Part shown: piece by piece, positions 1 to 10,499 of the stretch
How the letters are laid out: each line of letters opens with the position of its first letter
How positions within the stretch are numbered: position 1 is the stretch's first letter
Source of the DNA: Tillandsia leiboldiana
Taxonomy: Eukaryota; Streptophyta; Magnoliopsida; Poales; Bromeliaceae
Assembly: GCA_029204045.2 (NCBI GenBank)
Contig: CM055065.1
Span: 11,173,024 to 11,237,023 of the forward strand
DNA length: 64,000 nucleotides
Direction: 5' to 3'
Translations under genes and position numbers: made by a program
The notes under the pieces: model-generated
Database searches by the model: none
Told to the model about the DNA's origin: nothing
Seen by the model: only the letters and a program-made list of their open reading frames with translations

Positions 1-1156
1 CTTAGTGAGGCCAATTGGATTGATTAACGCCCTGCCACTCTTTTGGTTTGAGGAATTGTGCTCCAGCTGTACTTGATTGTATTGGTAACAAGATCCTCCA
101 GGGATATTATGATCTACTCCCAGAGCGACTTGGAGCGTGAGGAGCACTGGTGGATGTGTTACTATGCTGTGTGGATGAAGCTGTATGCCAGGTTATTGAG
201 ATACAAGTTTTAGCTTTAGAAGCTTACCTTCTTGGGTCACATTGTGTTAGCCATAGGAGCGGCGGTGGATTTCCGGCCAATGTGGATGCTATTTGAGTTT
301 GGCTGAGATCAACATTTATTGTTGAGGTGTGGAGCTTTTTGGATTTCGCATTGCTAGGAGAGCATGGCGAATGGATGATGAGACTGGTACTAGCGCCGAT
401 TGCAGCTTTGCCAGAGATGGGGGATGGACCTTTGTGTTAGTGGTGCCTCCCATAGTGGCTGTGGAGTTACCATTGGGTTATTCTTGAGCATTCAGTACCA
501 CCCCGACAGGGCCACTGTGGTGGCGGATACCTGGAGCCGGATAGCTTTTCGGGGTTGAGTTTAATGGTTCCACAGTTGGCGCTGGGTGGGACCGTTGCGG
601 AACAGGGCTCGAGGTTGTGTCCCTGAGGGTCCCTTTTGACGGTAGACTGCGGTGAAGCAGCCCCTGCGGATGGTCAGGATCCGAGAGTGACTGAGCGAGG
701 ACCCTAGCCGATTAGGGCTTCTTTTCCTTGGATGACCGTATGGGTGTCTCGGATCGCCTGGTTGAGCTGGCACCAGGGAGCGGTGTTGGTGCGTGCTACA
801 TTGGTTGTTCTCTCTTTTCCCCCAGCCTTTTGTTGGCGTTCGTGATGGTCCTTCCACGTCTCAGCTCAGGAGTGTTAGGCTTGTGGATTCCTCGCCCGTG
901 ATGGACTCGTTTTCTTTGAGATCTGCGAGTACTTGTGGTACGAGGGACGCCCGTTGCGAATTCTGGCTCGTGAGATGAGAGAATTACGCAACCGGGCCAT
1001 GCCGTACTAATTATTATTTTGTTGAGGAGTAATCACGGGGAGTGAGTAGCGACTGGGGAGTTGGAGATTGTGTTGTTGGATGCTTACCCTTAGCTTTGAA
1101 CTCCCTTTTGAGCCGTGTTTGTTTCGAGGACGAAACTTTCTTTTAGTGAGGGAGGA
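1..1156 (+). pseudogene. Element G: decayed Ty3/gypsy pol, 3' part
   Basis: This is the tail of a Ty3/gypsy polyprotein gene, no longer open in any frame. Around 105-140 the RT active-site neighbourhood is still readable as D-I-x-I-Y-S-Q-S-D followed by an E-H pair. Around 300-350 there is a trace of the RT thumb (E-V-R-S-F-L-type), and around 500-530 a trace of the V-V-A-D end of RNase H. About 830-1000 corresponds to the integrase C-terminus and chromodomain region. Most of RNase H and integrase is missing. The stretch parallels element H 7920-9098 base for base over long distances, including the same missing parts. The 5' part lies outside the window. Family assignment is firm; exact domain edges are approximate. 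Confidence 0.8.
1121..1136 (+). other. Pre-PPT hairpin of element G
   Basis: GTTTCG-AGGA-CGAAAC forms a perfect 6-bp stem with a 4-base loop. It lies about 20 bases before the LTR, just ahead of the purine tract at 1146-1156. The same hairpin occurs at the equivalent place in H, A and B, and in altered form in D and J. Confidence 0.7.
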
Positions 1157-1732
1157 TGTGAGGACCCGGAATTCCCACGTTTGGATTACTGTTGGATCTG
1201 CGGCTTCTGGAGACCCGTGTTGGGTGTTAGAGGTGTTTGCGCGCATATTGGACCCAAGATTTGGACTCGGCATGAAAAATGGATCAAGTTTGCTTTCCCG
1301 GGAATTTTTGAGAAATTTTAGAAGTGGAATTTGGCAAATCGGACATCGGATTTGGATTCAGCGCGCGAAAACGGTCAAGATGGACTATTTACTTGTATTT
1401 TTCGGAGCCCGGATGACCCGGCACGGATTTCGAGGTGATTTGGTACTGTTCCGGCCGCCGGAGGGGCGCCGGCGGCGGCGGCGGGCGGCGGAGCGCGGCG
1501 GCTGGCGGCGGCGGAGGCGCGCGGTCCACCGCGGAGGCGTGCACCCAGGCGGAGGACGCGTGGCGCCTTCAGGTTGGCCGGCGCAGCGGGCGCGGTCCAC
1601 GGAAGAGGCGCGGGTGCACGGTGGACCGGGTGCGGACACGTGGCCGAGCGTGGTTGGCGGGTCCTGGTGCGCGCGGTCCACGCTGCGGCTGGAGCAGGTG
1701 GCCGTACGGCGGGGCGGTTGGGGAGCAACATG

Positions 1733-1752
1733 GGGGCGCCACGTGGCGCCCC
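1733..1752. promoter_or_regulatory. 20-bp perfect palindrome with G-box core (G LTR)
   Basis: GGGGCGCC-ACGT-GGCGCCCC is a perfect palindrome around CACGTG, about 230 bp upstream of the TATA box. A second CACGTG is at 1637-1642. CACGTG is the G-box bound by plant bZIP/bHLH factors; binding here is inferred. Confidence 0.55.
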
Positions 1753-1982
1753 GCGATTGGCCGGGCGCAGCTACCCCACGCCCGCGTGTCGGCCACACGT
1801 CGCTCCGCGATTCGCGGGCGCGCGTACGCCGGGCGCGGGGAGTGTCGGTGGACGCGTGGCGGGCCTTGGGGCTTTCGGGCGTGAACAGTAACGGGCCCGG
1901 CCCGTTACTGTAGCAGCCCGGAAGTGCCAAGCGCCCGAAACTTTGGGCCAAAAGTCCAAAATTCGGATTTTCGGGCTGGGCC

Positions 1983-1990
1983 TATAAATA
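1983..1990 (+). promoter_or_regulatory. TATA box of G LTR
   Basis: TATAAATA in the context GGGCCTATAAATAGC marks the U3/R region. The same CCTATAAATAGG-type box appears in the related LTRs I (11583) and A (24044, minus). Confidence 0.75.
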
Positions 1991-3789
1991 GCTGTCTTGT
2001 GGGGGAGTTTTGCCCCCTTTCCCGAGCTCCCCTGCCCATGGCCCCTTTAGCAAAGTTGGAGATCTTCATCTTGCGCATCTTCTGGTAGAGGCCCGGATTT
2101 TTTGGAAGCCGCGGCGTCGACGACTTCGGCATCGGAGCGCAGTGTGGCGATTTTTCATCGGAGGCCCGTTATCATCACAGTTTGATCTGAGAGGTCTACA
2201 GAGCTACTCCGTCAGTATTTTTGGACGATTTCTGCGGCGTTGGAATCATGAGAGGTACGTATTCGACTTTCGTGTTGATCATCTTGCTGGATTCAGAGTT
2301 TATGACACGGTTTTCGAGGCATTTCTAAGCCGCTGTTTTCTGGTGGAGTTTTTGGACAGCGGCCCCTTGCCGGAATTTTATCTCCGCACCCGAGTGTCGG
2401 ATTGAGACGAGCCTGTACACTTTTTGGATCTACTCGTCGCAAGGATTATCATTGTATTTTTCCGGGATTTTTCTGAGGCTTGCCCGAAGGTATACTATTC
2501 CCCTTTTATCTGTGTTTGAGTTTACAGTTGTGTGGTTTGAGTGTTTGCGCACCTGTACTGTGGAATTTGTAACTTGGCCTACGGGGCTCGGATTTGGGCG
2601 TGCAGGTACCCGTTTCGAAGGTCTCGACGAGACGCTCGCGGTGATATTTTTATAGGAATTTTTAGGGCACTTTCTGCAGGTGGAAATTTCAGATCTTCAG
2701 GACTGTCTTCTGCAGATTTTTGTACTTGGTTATTTTGTGGAATAAAGTGTAACCTTGGACCTTTTGTTGTACCCAGGAGTATTTGCGGATGTTTGTGAAC
2801 CCGTTGGTGTTGAGGATTAGTGGAGGTTGTTGCTTCTGGTGTTTTCAGCTGTGGAACTCCGGACAGTTAGCATTTTCAGGTGGGTGGCCTTGTCTTCATG
2901 ACCTATGGACTGTGCATTAATTCTATCTGTGTAGGGACTTGCATGTTATAGATGTGTTCTATATAGCATGCTAGATTATAGGAATTAATGTTCCTAATGC
3001 TGTTAGATGATCATGTGTTTATTTTCCTTCCCTACAAGCTGTTGATTATGGTTATCTTGGAACTTGACCTAGCACCCCGTCATATGTTGCATGTGTAACC
3101 AGACTAGTAGAAAACCCTCACTTGGGCTAGGGTTATTTCTGCTTTAGACATCCACACTTCTACTTTCCTGGACATAGTGTTCTTCCTCGCCCGGGTAGTG
3201 GGCCGAGTGGTCAGGAGTTTTCTTTTAGTGTGGGATGCATGTTACACTCGTGCTTGGGAGCAGAGTGGCGTCTGGTAGATGTAGTTGGTTGTTCATCTGT
3301 AGCGGGAGCCGTTTGGGTAGACGGCGGTCCCGAGATGTTTTATTTTTCTTGTTTTATCTGTCGCCGCTGTGCTAGTGGCAGCGGTAGATCAGTGTTAGCA
3401 GGACCTTAAACCCAGAACCTTTTTGGACACACATATGATTTTTGTCAACCAAATATTTTCTTCCAAGCATCGTAGGGTCGCCTGAGTCTGTTCCTGTTTG
3501 ATTGGACGAAGGCATTAGCCCTTCGAGGCTTAGATATAAAACTTGGTTTCAACTGTTTTCCTAAGCAGAACTAAAAATCATTAAATATGGATTTCTTACA
3601 GATCAGATGGCTTCAGTAAGAAATGTCACAGTTTTTCCTATAAATTAACCACCGAGATGATTCGAGTGGTCTGGGTTCTAAGGTCTGCCTTTTCTTGGGA
3701 CGAGAACAACGAGAGGCTATGCCTAGAGCCTGTTCTTATTTGATTTGGGTTGTAGGTTCTAGTCTTTCAGTGTTCCCGGACCCTTCATT

Positions 3790-3990
3790 GGGTCAGTGAT
3801 TGAGATGTTGGCCTATTGAGGCAGTTGTTCGCAGTGGATGCGACGTTTGGCCTGTTTGGCCTGTTGAGTCAGCTGTTCGCAGTGGATGCGATGTTGGCCT
3901 GTTGAGGCAGTTGTTCGCAGTAGATGCGACGTTTGGCCTGTTTGGCCTGTTGAGACAGTTTCTCGCAGTGGATGCGACTTGGTGCCATGA
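3790..3990 (+). repeat. Tandem repeat in G LTR
   Basis: Four copies of a unit ending in TTCGCAGTGGATGCGA start near 3828, 3876, 3914 and 3962. The spacing alternates 48, 38, 48 because a 10-base GTTTGGCCTG block is present or absent. The region is non-coding. Confidence 0.75.
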
Positions 3991-5267
3991 GTTGGTAGAG
4001 TGTGATCTAGAGGTTGTTTTTCTGATTTAGTGGTGGAGGTGGTTCTCCCACTTAGCTTTGAGGATCTTAGGGTTCTGGCAGATCGAGTCGTGGAGGTTTC
4101 CCGACTCAGCCATGGTCGTGCATTTATCAGATTGAGTCGTTGAGGGTTCTCCGACATAGCTGTGAGAGTGTTTTGGGCTATTCCTGTTCGAGTCGAGGTT
4201 CTTTTTCCGACTGAGTTGTGCTTTGAGCTTGGAGTTACCGATCTGTTTGATCGTGGATCATAGCCTGCATGAGCCACATTTGAGCTTGACAGAGATACTT
4301 TACAGAGATACTTGAGATGGGTTACTTTTTACTCGAGCGGGTCGTTCCCCTCGAGTGCCACTCCGGAGTAGGCGAGACCGGGTTGTTATACCGGCGTGAG
4401 ATTGAGCTTTTCTATCGCGACTTGTCGTTGCATTTGTCCCTCTGGCTGTGCTGGTGTTGGCAGTCATGGACGTCCTACGTAAGTCCGCTCCTCCGGGACG
4501 TAACGGCAGTAGGTTGGCGCAGGCTTGACTGGACCCGAGGAGGCAGTCAGTTCAGATTGAGTGATCAGAGATGAGAGTTAGTTGTGGCATCATGTTCTTT
4601 CTGTCCCACTCTTTGAGCATCTAGATAGAGGCATAGTAGCTGTAGAGTTTACTTTTCCCAGCTTTCCTTACAGCACTGCTTTTGTTACTTTATGCCTCTA
4701 GTGGACTTAGTGGGCAGACCGTCGGGCTTGTTGGCGGCACCCACTGAGAACTACTTGGGACGTAGTTCTCACACCCGTCGTGGTGTCTTTTCCCACAGGA
4801 ACTTCTTCTCCGGTTCCTGTTGTTCCTGTTGCTGATCCTTCTGACCGAGGCGAGGGAGTCGCGAGCTAGTTCCCTACCCGTCGTTGGAGTGTAGCGGTAC
4901 CCCTTCAGAGGAGAGATTCAGTAGATTAGTTATTTCATTTTCTTCCTTTGAGAGACTATTGTAGTGAGGATTGTTATGTATTGTGAGCCTGTACACTGTT
5001 GTATTTATTGGAGATACCTCCCTGTTGAGTTCTGATTCTTGTATTTGAGGTGGTTGTCTGATTATTATTTTGGGAGGCAGACATTTTGTTTTATTTCCAA
5101 TTGTACAGTGATCGATTTAGTTATACAGCAGATTTTTATTTTTAGCTCTGATATCTGTTTAGCTGTAGCACTTTTCTTGCAGGTGGGACGCTTCGCCTAT
5201 GCGGGTTTGGCATAGGTGGCGGATCTGTTGGCGAGCCGGGTCGCAGTTTCGACCCCGGGGCGTGACA

Positions 5268-5415
5268 GGATTAGTCCTTTATATAAATGATATAATAAGA
5301 CTAAATCTCTTAACCCGGCTATAGCATTTTGGATGGTAGCAAGATCCAAGAGGTTATGAGAGTTAAGCGTGCTAGAGCTAGAGTAGTTCTAGGATGGGTG
5401 ACCCCCTGGGAAGTG
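5268..5415 (+). other. Block between LTRs carrying a 5S-rRNA-like half
   Basis: This short block separates the end of the G LTR from the truncated H LTR and matches neither. Its first 90 bases are AT-rich, with TATATAAATGATATAATAAG-type sequence and then TCTTAACCC. Its last 54 bases resemble 5S rRNA. It could be part of a 5S-derived retroelement or a captured 5S fragment. Only one copy is present, so its outer limits cannot be defined. Confidence 0.5.
5361..5414 (+). pseudogene. 5S rRNA 3'-half-like fragment
   Basis: AGTTAAGCGTGCT, then GAGTAGT, CTAGGATGGGTGACC and CCTGGGAAGT occur in the order and spacing of positions about 50-103 of plant 5S rRNA. I see roughly 49 of 54 matching bases, judged from memory. 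The segment covers the internal Pol III control region (A box, intermediate element, C box). The 5' half and the last bases of 5S are absent, so this is not a functional 5S gene. Confidence 0.7.
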
Positions 5416-5803
5416 GGGCGTCACAAGCGGTATCCTCTTCAGAGGAGATCTTCAGTAGCTTAGTTGTTTTATTTTCCTCTTTTGAGTGATAGATGTGGTG
5501 AGGATATTTTATGTATCGAGAGACTGTACACTGATGTATATTGGAGATATCTCCCGGTTGAGTTCTGAGTTTTGTACCCAAGGATATTGTATGGTTATTA
5601 TTTTTGGGAGACGGACATTACGGTATTATTTCCAGTTGTACAGTGATTGATTTTGTTATACAGCAGGTTTTTACTTATAGCTCTGATATTATGTTTAGCT
5701 GTAGTACTTTTCTTGCAGGTAGGACGCTTCGCATATGCAGGTTGGCATAGGTGGCGGATCTGTTGGCGAGCCCGGGTCGCAGTTTCGACCCCGCGGCGTG
5801 ACA
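5416..5803 (+). repeat. Element H 5' LTR, truncated to its last ~380 bp
   Basis: Bases 5426-5803 align without net length change to 10122-10499, the end of the H 3' LTR, and end in the same GCGTGACA. All upstream LTR sequence is missing and replaced by the 5S-like block. A short match (GGGCGTCAC) suggests the junction lies near 5416. Confidence 0.8.
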
Positions 5804-5811
5804 GATTAGAG

Positions 5812-5823
5812 TGGTATCAGAGC
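5812..5823 (+). promoter_or_regulatory. Primer-binding site of H (initiator-Met tRNA)
   Basis: TGGTATCAGAGC lies 8 bases after the LTR end. It is complementary to the 3' end of plant initiator-Met tRNA, which primes minus-strand DNA synthesis. Confidence 0.9.
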
Positions 5824-6876
5824 CTAGGTTGTAGGTCATGGTGGACTTAGAAACCCTAGGCTTATGGTTTGACCCTTGGTTGACTTCGTGAGAGTCGTGA
5901 TTTTTAGCGAGAGTCCTGATTGAGTTTTACACTTCTCCCAGGGGACGGGACGAGTGATTGGCATGTTATTTCTCCTAAGTGATTATGTTGGCTGCAGACA
6001 ACATAATGCTGTGGAACGGGTGACATGCTTTAGACTTTCGCTGGATTGGGTCGAGCGATGTTTTGTGCTGTTTTGTGGTTTCGTCGTGGCGAGCGGTATC
6101 TCCCCGACGCTGGGTTTTGACCCGTGTGCATCCTGTCATAGCAATTGAGCTTGAGCAGTTAGTTTTGGGCCGGATACCCGGATCGAGGTCAGAGCGCCCC
6201 GGACCCAGATGACAGGATTGTTAGAGGCTTATCAGCGGCAGAGTGAGCGAGTAGCTGGTTTTAGTGGCACTGTGGTCGGAGCAACGGGCAGCTCGACAGT
6301 GTTTCTTTCTGAGACCACCCGGTTACCGCATCCTCAGGGGCGGGGATTGCTGTGGCACCGATGGAGTGAGTAGCCCCCTCCGTGCCAATGTTTAGTGCCG
6401 AGGCACCGAGGCAGGGTGGATAGTTGACAGCTGGTGAGCTGAGGGGACGCGATCGATCTATTGAGCCAGATTTGGCAGATGAACCACCCCGACTCGTAAG
6501 ATTGAGTTTGGAGCCTTTAGAGGCAGAGTCGTGGTTGGGGGTGACGGAGTGATCAATTGAGAGCCTCCCTGTGCTAGAGAATTATTGGCAGTTGTTAAAC
6601 TGCGCGCTCCAGGTTCGAGGGACGAGGCGCATCGGATATGTGGCTGGGAGCGAATTGCGCCAGGATACCTTTTAGTTCATTTAGTCCCTCCGTTATAGGT
6701 TTTGACGCCTCGTTGGAGTAGGCATTGTGTATGGAGCGAGGCGCTGCAGTTCCCTTGGATAGGGATCTGCCGCCAGGGGTGAGTTCTGGATTTAGGCGCT
6801 TGACGCCGGGTGATGGAGGACAAATCGGCCGGCAAAGGCACTTCTGATTTCTTTTCCTGGATGACGGGTTCCTGAG

Positions 6877-7329
6877 ATGCCAGAGATCGGGTCGACCCCG
6901 ATGGCCGCATCAGCATCTATATCAGAGTGGCGCAGCGGTAGCGTGGATTTGTTATCTGTGGAGGACCTTATTCGTTGCCTCAGTTTGAGCAGAGACAGAG
7001 GTCGTGCTCCCTTTGTGTTTGGTCTAGATTTTTCCTTGCAGATTGGGCGACAACCGCCGGCATCGAACGGGTGGATTTGTGCCGCCCGGTTGGAGGGCGC
7101 CACGACAGTGGATGGAGTTGTTGCAGGTGTGATTTCATCACAGCAGCCGGAGTTAGAGCATGTTGCATTCCTGCATGGACTAGAGGCAGAATTATTACCA
7201 CGTGCACTAGAGGTACAGGTGTCCGTTGTTGTTGTGCATGTGGAGAAGACTTTTGGATCATGTCCAGTGCAGCTGAGACTGCGAGTTACCGGCAGACTTA
7301 ATGGTAATTGTGGCAGTTCGGTATCTTGA
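6877..7329 (+). pseudogene. H gag end / protease remnant
   Basis: A 150-codon open stretch whose second half parallels A's protease domain: H-G-L-E, then L-P-x-A-L-E-V, then H-V-E followed by S-C-P-V-Q-L. The catalytic D-T-G-A-S motif seen in A is absent, so no active protease could result. The stretch is open by chance of decay rather than as an intact gene. Confidence 0.65.
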
Positions 7330-7480
7330 CCATGTGCTTGAGAGTGATTGGCACAACGCCACAGGATGTTTTGGCTGAGGAGTGAGAGGACGTCGATTTT
7401 CTACGAGGCAGACGAGAGGAGGTTTGGTTGTTAAGACGGTTAGAGCACACAGGCTTTAGCAACAGTGTGAGAGGTGCTTT

Positions 7481-7708
7481 TTGGCGGCACCGGGATTCAA
7501 GGATATCTCTGTTGCCCACGAGATCCCGGGTGTGATTTCACCTGAGCTGTTGACGATGCCGCCGGTTAGGGAGATAGAGATTGCGTTTGACGTGGTTCGG
7601 GGAACCGCGCCACCCTTGATAGCACCTCATTGGATATCACCTGTAGGGCTGAGAGAGCTGATGGCGCAGTTGCAGGATCTGATGGATCGAGGGGTCTGTT
7701 TGACCTGA
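7481..7708 (+). pseudogene. H pre-RT remnant
   Basis: About 75 codons parallel the segment just upstream of RT in element A: A-A-P-G, then H-E-x-P-x-V, P-P-E-L, M-P-P-x-R-E-x-E, D-V-V-x-G-T-A-P, and L-R-E-L-x-A-Q-L-x-D-L-M-D. The frame stops where A continues into the RT palm, and the next 200 bases do not continue the domain. This marks the left edge of the pol deletion. Confidence 0.75.
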
Positions 7709-7929
7709 TGCCACGCCGTTGGTACACGGTGGTGATGCCACGTCATTGATGCACGACTGTGAGGGTCCTTTTATGGTTCGAGTGTAGACAGGTCCGGGTG
7801 GTATCTAGGACCTTTTGATGGAGTTATACTCCGGCAGTTATTGTATGATGCGCGTACCTACTCAGAATCAGACAGCCGAGGAATTTGCCTAGATGGCGTT
7901 CAGGACACGGTAGGGGCATTATGAGCTCA

Positions 7930-8970
7930 TAGTAAGGCCAAATGGAATAAGTAATGCCCTGTTGTCTTGAAGATTTGAGGAATTGTGCGTCCCAGTTGTA
8001 CTTGGACGGATTGGGAGTGGTGTTCCCCCAAGGATATTATGATTTACTCCCAGAGCGACTTGGAGTACGTGGAGCACTTGTGGATGTGCTACCATGCCTG
8101 TGTGGATGAAGTTGTATGCCAAGTTATTGAGGTACAAGTTGTAGCTTCAGAAGCATACCTTCTTGGGTCACTTTGTTCGAGCCGTAGGAGCGGCGGTGGA
8201 AATCCGGCCAATATGGATATCACTTGGGATTTGGCCGAGATCGACAATTATTGTCGAGGTGAGGAGTTTCTGGGACTGGGCAGTGCCAGGAGAGCTTGGC
8301 AATCGGATGATGAGACTGATACCAGCGCCAATGTTAGTATTTTCAGTGTTGGGAGAGATATCTGCGAGTTTTAGTGATGCCTCCCGTAGCAACTGTGGAA
8401 TTACCGTTGGGTTATTGTTGAGCATTCTGGATTACCCCGACAGGGCCACTGTGATGGCGGATACCTGGCGCAGGAAAGCTGTCTGGGGATGAGTTTGATA
8501 ATTCCATGGCTGGCGCTGTGTGGACTATTGGGGCAAACATGGCTTGTGGTTGTGTCCCTGAGGGTTCCTTTGGATGATAGGCCGCGGCTGAGTAGTTCAC
8601 TCGGATGGTCAAGATTCGGGAGTGACCGAGCGAGGACCCCTCCTTGTTAGGGCTCTTTTCCTTATTGGATAAGCGTGTGGGTGTGCTTTGGGTTGCCTTG
8701 GTTGAGTTGACACAGGTTGTGGTTTGGTGCGTGTTGCACTGACGGTTATCTGGTTTCCCCCAACTTTTGATGGAACCCCGGTTGTATTTCATGTCTCAGC
8801 TCCGGAAGTTTATGTTTTTGGATTCCTCGCCCGTGATTGACTCGCCCCATTTGAGATCTAGGAATGTTTGGAGTACGAGGGACGCCCGTTGCGAATTCTG
8901 GCTCGTGAGATTAGAGGTTGCGCAATCGGGCTATGCCGTACTGGATGTTGCTGTTGTTGTTGTTGGGGAG
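7930..8970 (+). pseudogene. H RT core to chromodomain remnants
   Basis: Readable islands are the RT active-site segment (8035-8070, D-I-x-I-Y-S-Q-S-D), the thumb (8245-8285, E-x-x-S-F-L/W-x-x-A), the end of RNase H (8440-8480, V-x-A-D), the H-V-S-Q-L-R-K-type segment after integrase (about 8780-8815) and a chromodomain-proximal P-L-R-I-L-A-R-E-I (8880-8925). Integrase HHCC and DDE segments are not found. Island order is as in A with the intervening parts lost. Confidence 0.7.
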
Positions 8971-9063
8971 TAATCACGGGGAGTGAGTGATGACTTAGGA
9001 GCTGGAGATGATGATGTTGAGTACATACCCTTGGTGTTTGTGACTCCTGGTGGAATTGAACTA

Positions 9064-9098
9064 GTTTCGAGGACGAAACATTCCTTAGTGGGGGAGGA
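9064..9098 (+). other. H pre-PPT hairpin and polypurine tract
   Basis: GTTTCG-AGGA-CGAAAC (9064-9079) is a perfect hairpin. It is followed by AGTGGGGGAGGA (9087-9098), which abuts the LTR and would prime plus-strand DNA synthesis. Confidence 0.8.
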
Positions 9099-10499
9099 TG
9101 TGAGGACCTGGTATTCCCCGATGTGATTACTGGTTGACCAGCCGCTTCTGGAGGCCTATGCGGCGTGTCGGTGGCGTTTGTACACCAATTGGACACTTTT
9201 GATGGACTCGGTGTGTTAAATGGATCACGAGAATAGTCAGATGGCCCCATTGAATGCTTAGAAGTGATTTCGCGCGCAATGGATATTAAATTGGACTCGG
9301 GGCAAAGTTTAGATAAAGGATCACCTCTCCGGATGCCTTCGGGAATTTTTTTAGAGCTGGAAATTGGCAAATAGGATTTTTGGAATGGACCCGGCGCGAA
9401 AATAGGATCAAGTGGGCTTTCCGGGGACTTTCGGCAAATTTTCGGATAAGAATTTGGGGAATCGGACATCGTATTTGGATTCAGCGCGCGAAATCGTTGA
9501 GAATGGACTATCTACTTGTTTTTTTCGGAGACCGGTTGACGCGCGCGTTTTTCGAGGCTCGTGCGCGGATCTCGAGGCGACATGGCATGTATCCCAGGGC
9601 GGCGCTGGCGCACAGTTGTTGACCGTGGTATAGGCAGGCAGAGCAGGCATGGCAGGCATAGGCAGGCAGAGCAGGCATGGCAGGCATAGGCAGGCATAGC
9701 AGGCATAGGCAGGCATGGCAGGCATAGCAGGCATAGGCAGGCATGGCAGGCATGGCAGGTATAGCAGGCATAGGCAGGCATGGCAGGCATGGCAGGCATA
9801 GCAGGCATGGCAGGCATAGGCAGGCATAGCAAGCATAGAGGCAGGATAGCTGTTGAGAGTCTCCAGCTTCCTTATTTCAGTCTTTACGGCTTGGGTTAGT
9901 TTTTGTCTCTTGAGGACTTAGTGGGCAGACCGTCAGGTCTGGCGGTGTTACCCACTGAGAACTCCCTTTTTGGTGTAGTTCTCACACCCTTTGGGGTTTT
10001 CCCTCTCTTTTTTTCCTTCCTCTCCTTTGTTTTGCAGAGTCCTAGCGGATGTTGCTGATTCTGCGGTTGTTGTTCGAGCCGAGGGCGTCACGAGCTAGAT
10101 TCCTACCCGTCGTTGGAGAGTAGCGGTACCATCTTCAGAGGAGATCTTCAGTAGCTTAGTTGTTTTATTTTCCTCTTTTGAGTGACAGATGTGGTGAGGA
10201 TATTTTATGTATCGAGAGACTGTACACTGATGTATATTGGAGATATCTCCCGGTTGAGTTCTGAGTTTTGTACCCAAGGATATTGTATGGTTATTATTTT
10301 TGGGAGACGGACATTACGGTATTATTTCCAGTTGTACAGTGATTGATTTTGTTATACAGCAGGTTTTTACTTATAGCTCTGATATTATGTTTAGCTGTAG
10401 TACTTTTCTTGCAGGTAGGACGCTTCGCCTATGCAGGTTGGCATAGGTGACGGATCTATTGGCGAGCCCGGGTCGCAGTTTCGACCCCGGGGCGTGACA
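9099..10499 (+). repeat. Element H 3' LTR (1.4 kb, internally deleted)
   Basis: The LTR starts TGTGAGGACC like the G LTR and ends GCGTGACA. The first 450 bases and last 600 bases match the ends of the G LTR. The middle, including the TATA box and most of the GC-rich region, is replaced by or reduced to a minisatellite. Because this shortens U3/R, the copy is probably promoter-dead. The next bases are GAAGC; no matching left flank survives for a duplication check. Confidence 0.8.
9631..9836 (+). repeat. Minisatellite of GGCAGGCAT units in H LTR
   Basis: About twenty 9-10-base units of the type GGCAGGCATA, GGCAGGCATG and GGCAGGCAGA run head to tail. Low-complexity frames rich in Ala, Cys, Met and Pro on the minus strand are a by-product. 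Confidence 0.9.

Larger units (their letters stand above)
1157..5267 (+). repeat. Element G 3' LTR (4.1 kb)
   Basis: The LTR begins with TGTGAGGACC directly after the purine tract GTGAGGGAGGA and ends with GGGGCGTGACA, the same terminus as H (5803, 10499) and A. Its first 300 bases match the H 3' LTR at 9099-9530. It contains a GC-rich U3 with G-boxes (1440-1900), a TATA box at 1983 and tandem repeats at 3790-3990. No gene is evident: overlapping open frames on both strands in 1370-1960 follow from GC richness. The matching 5' LTR is outside the window, so no target duplication can be checked. Confidence 0.85.
5804..9098 (+). pseudogene. Element H internal region: decayed, deleted gag-pol
   Basis: This is the internal domain of a Tekay-type Ty3/gypsy element, about 3.3 kb against about 5.15 kb in the related element A. 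Bases 5824-6000 parallel A's leader, including an ATGTTGGCTGCAGACAACATAA-like segment (5965-6005). Gag remnants lie between about 6200 and 7080 with no intact frame. Protease, pre-RT, RT and chromodomain remnants follow and are listed separately. Most of RT, RNase H and integrase is gone. G (1-1156) shares the missing parts, so the deletions predate insertion of both copies. H itself could make no enzyme and must have moved with proteins supplied in trans. Confidence 0.85.

Noticed and set aside
1370..1960. Several overlapping Ala/Arg/Pro-rich open frames on both strands
   Set aside because: They lie in the GC-rich U3 of the G LTR; frames open on both strands at once reflect base composition.
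5361..5414. Functional 5S rRNA gene
   Set aside because: Only the 3' half is present and several positions differ; no terminator or 5' half.
9408..9836. Cys/Ala/Met/Pro repeat proteins on the minus strand
   Set aside because: By-product of the 9-10-base minisatellite in the H LTR.
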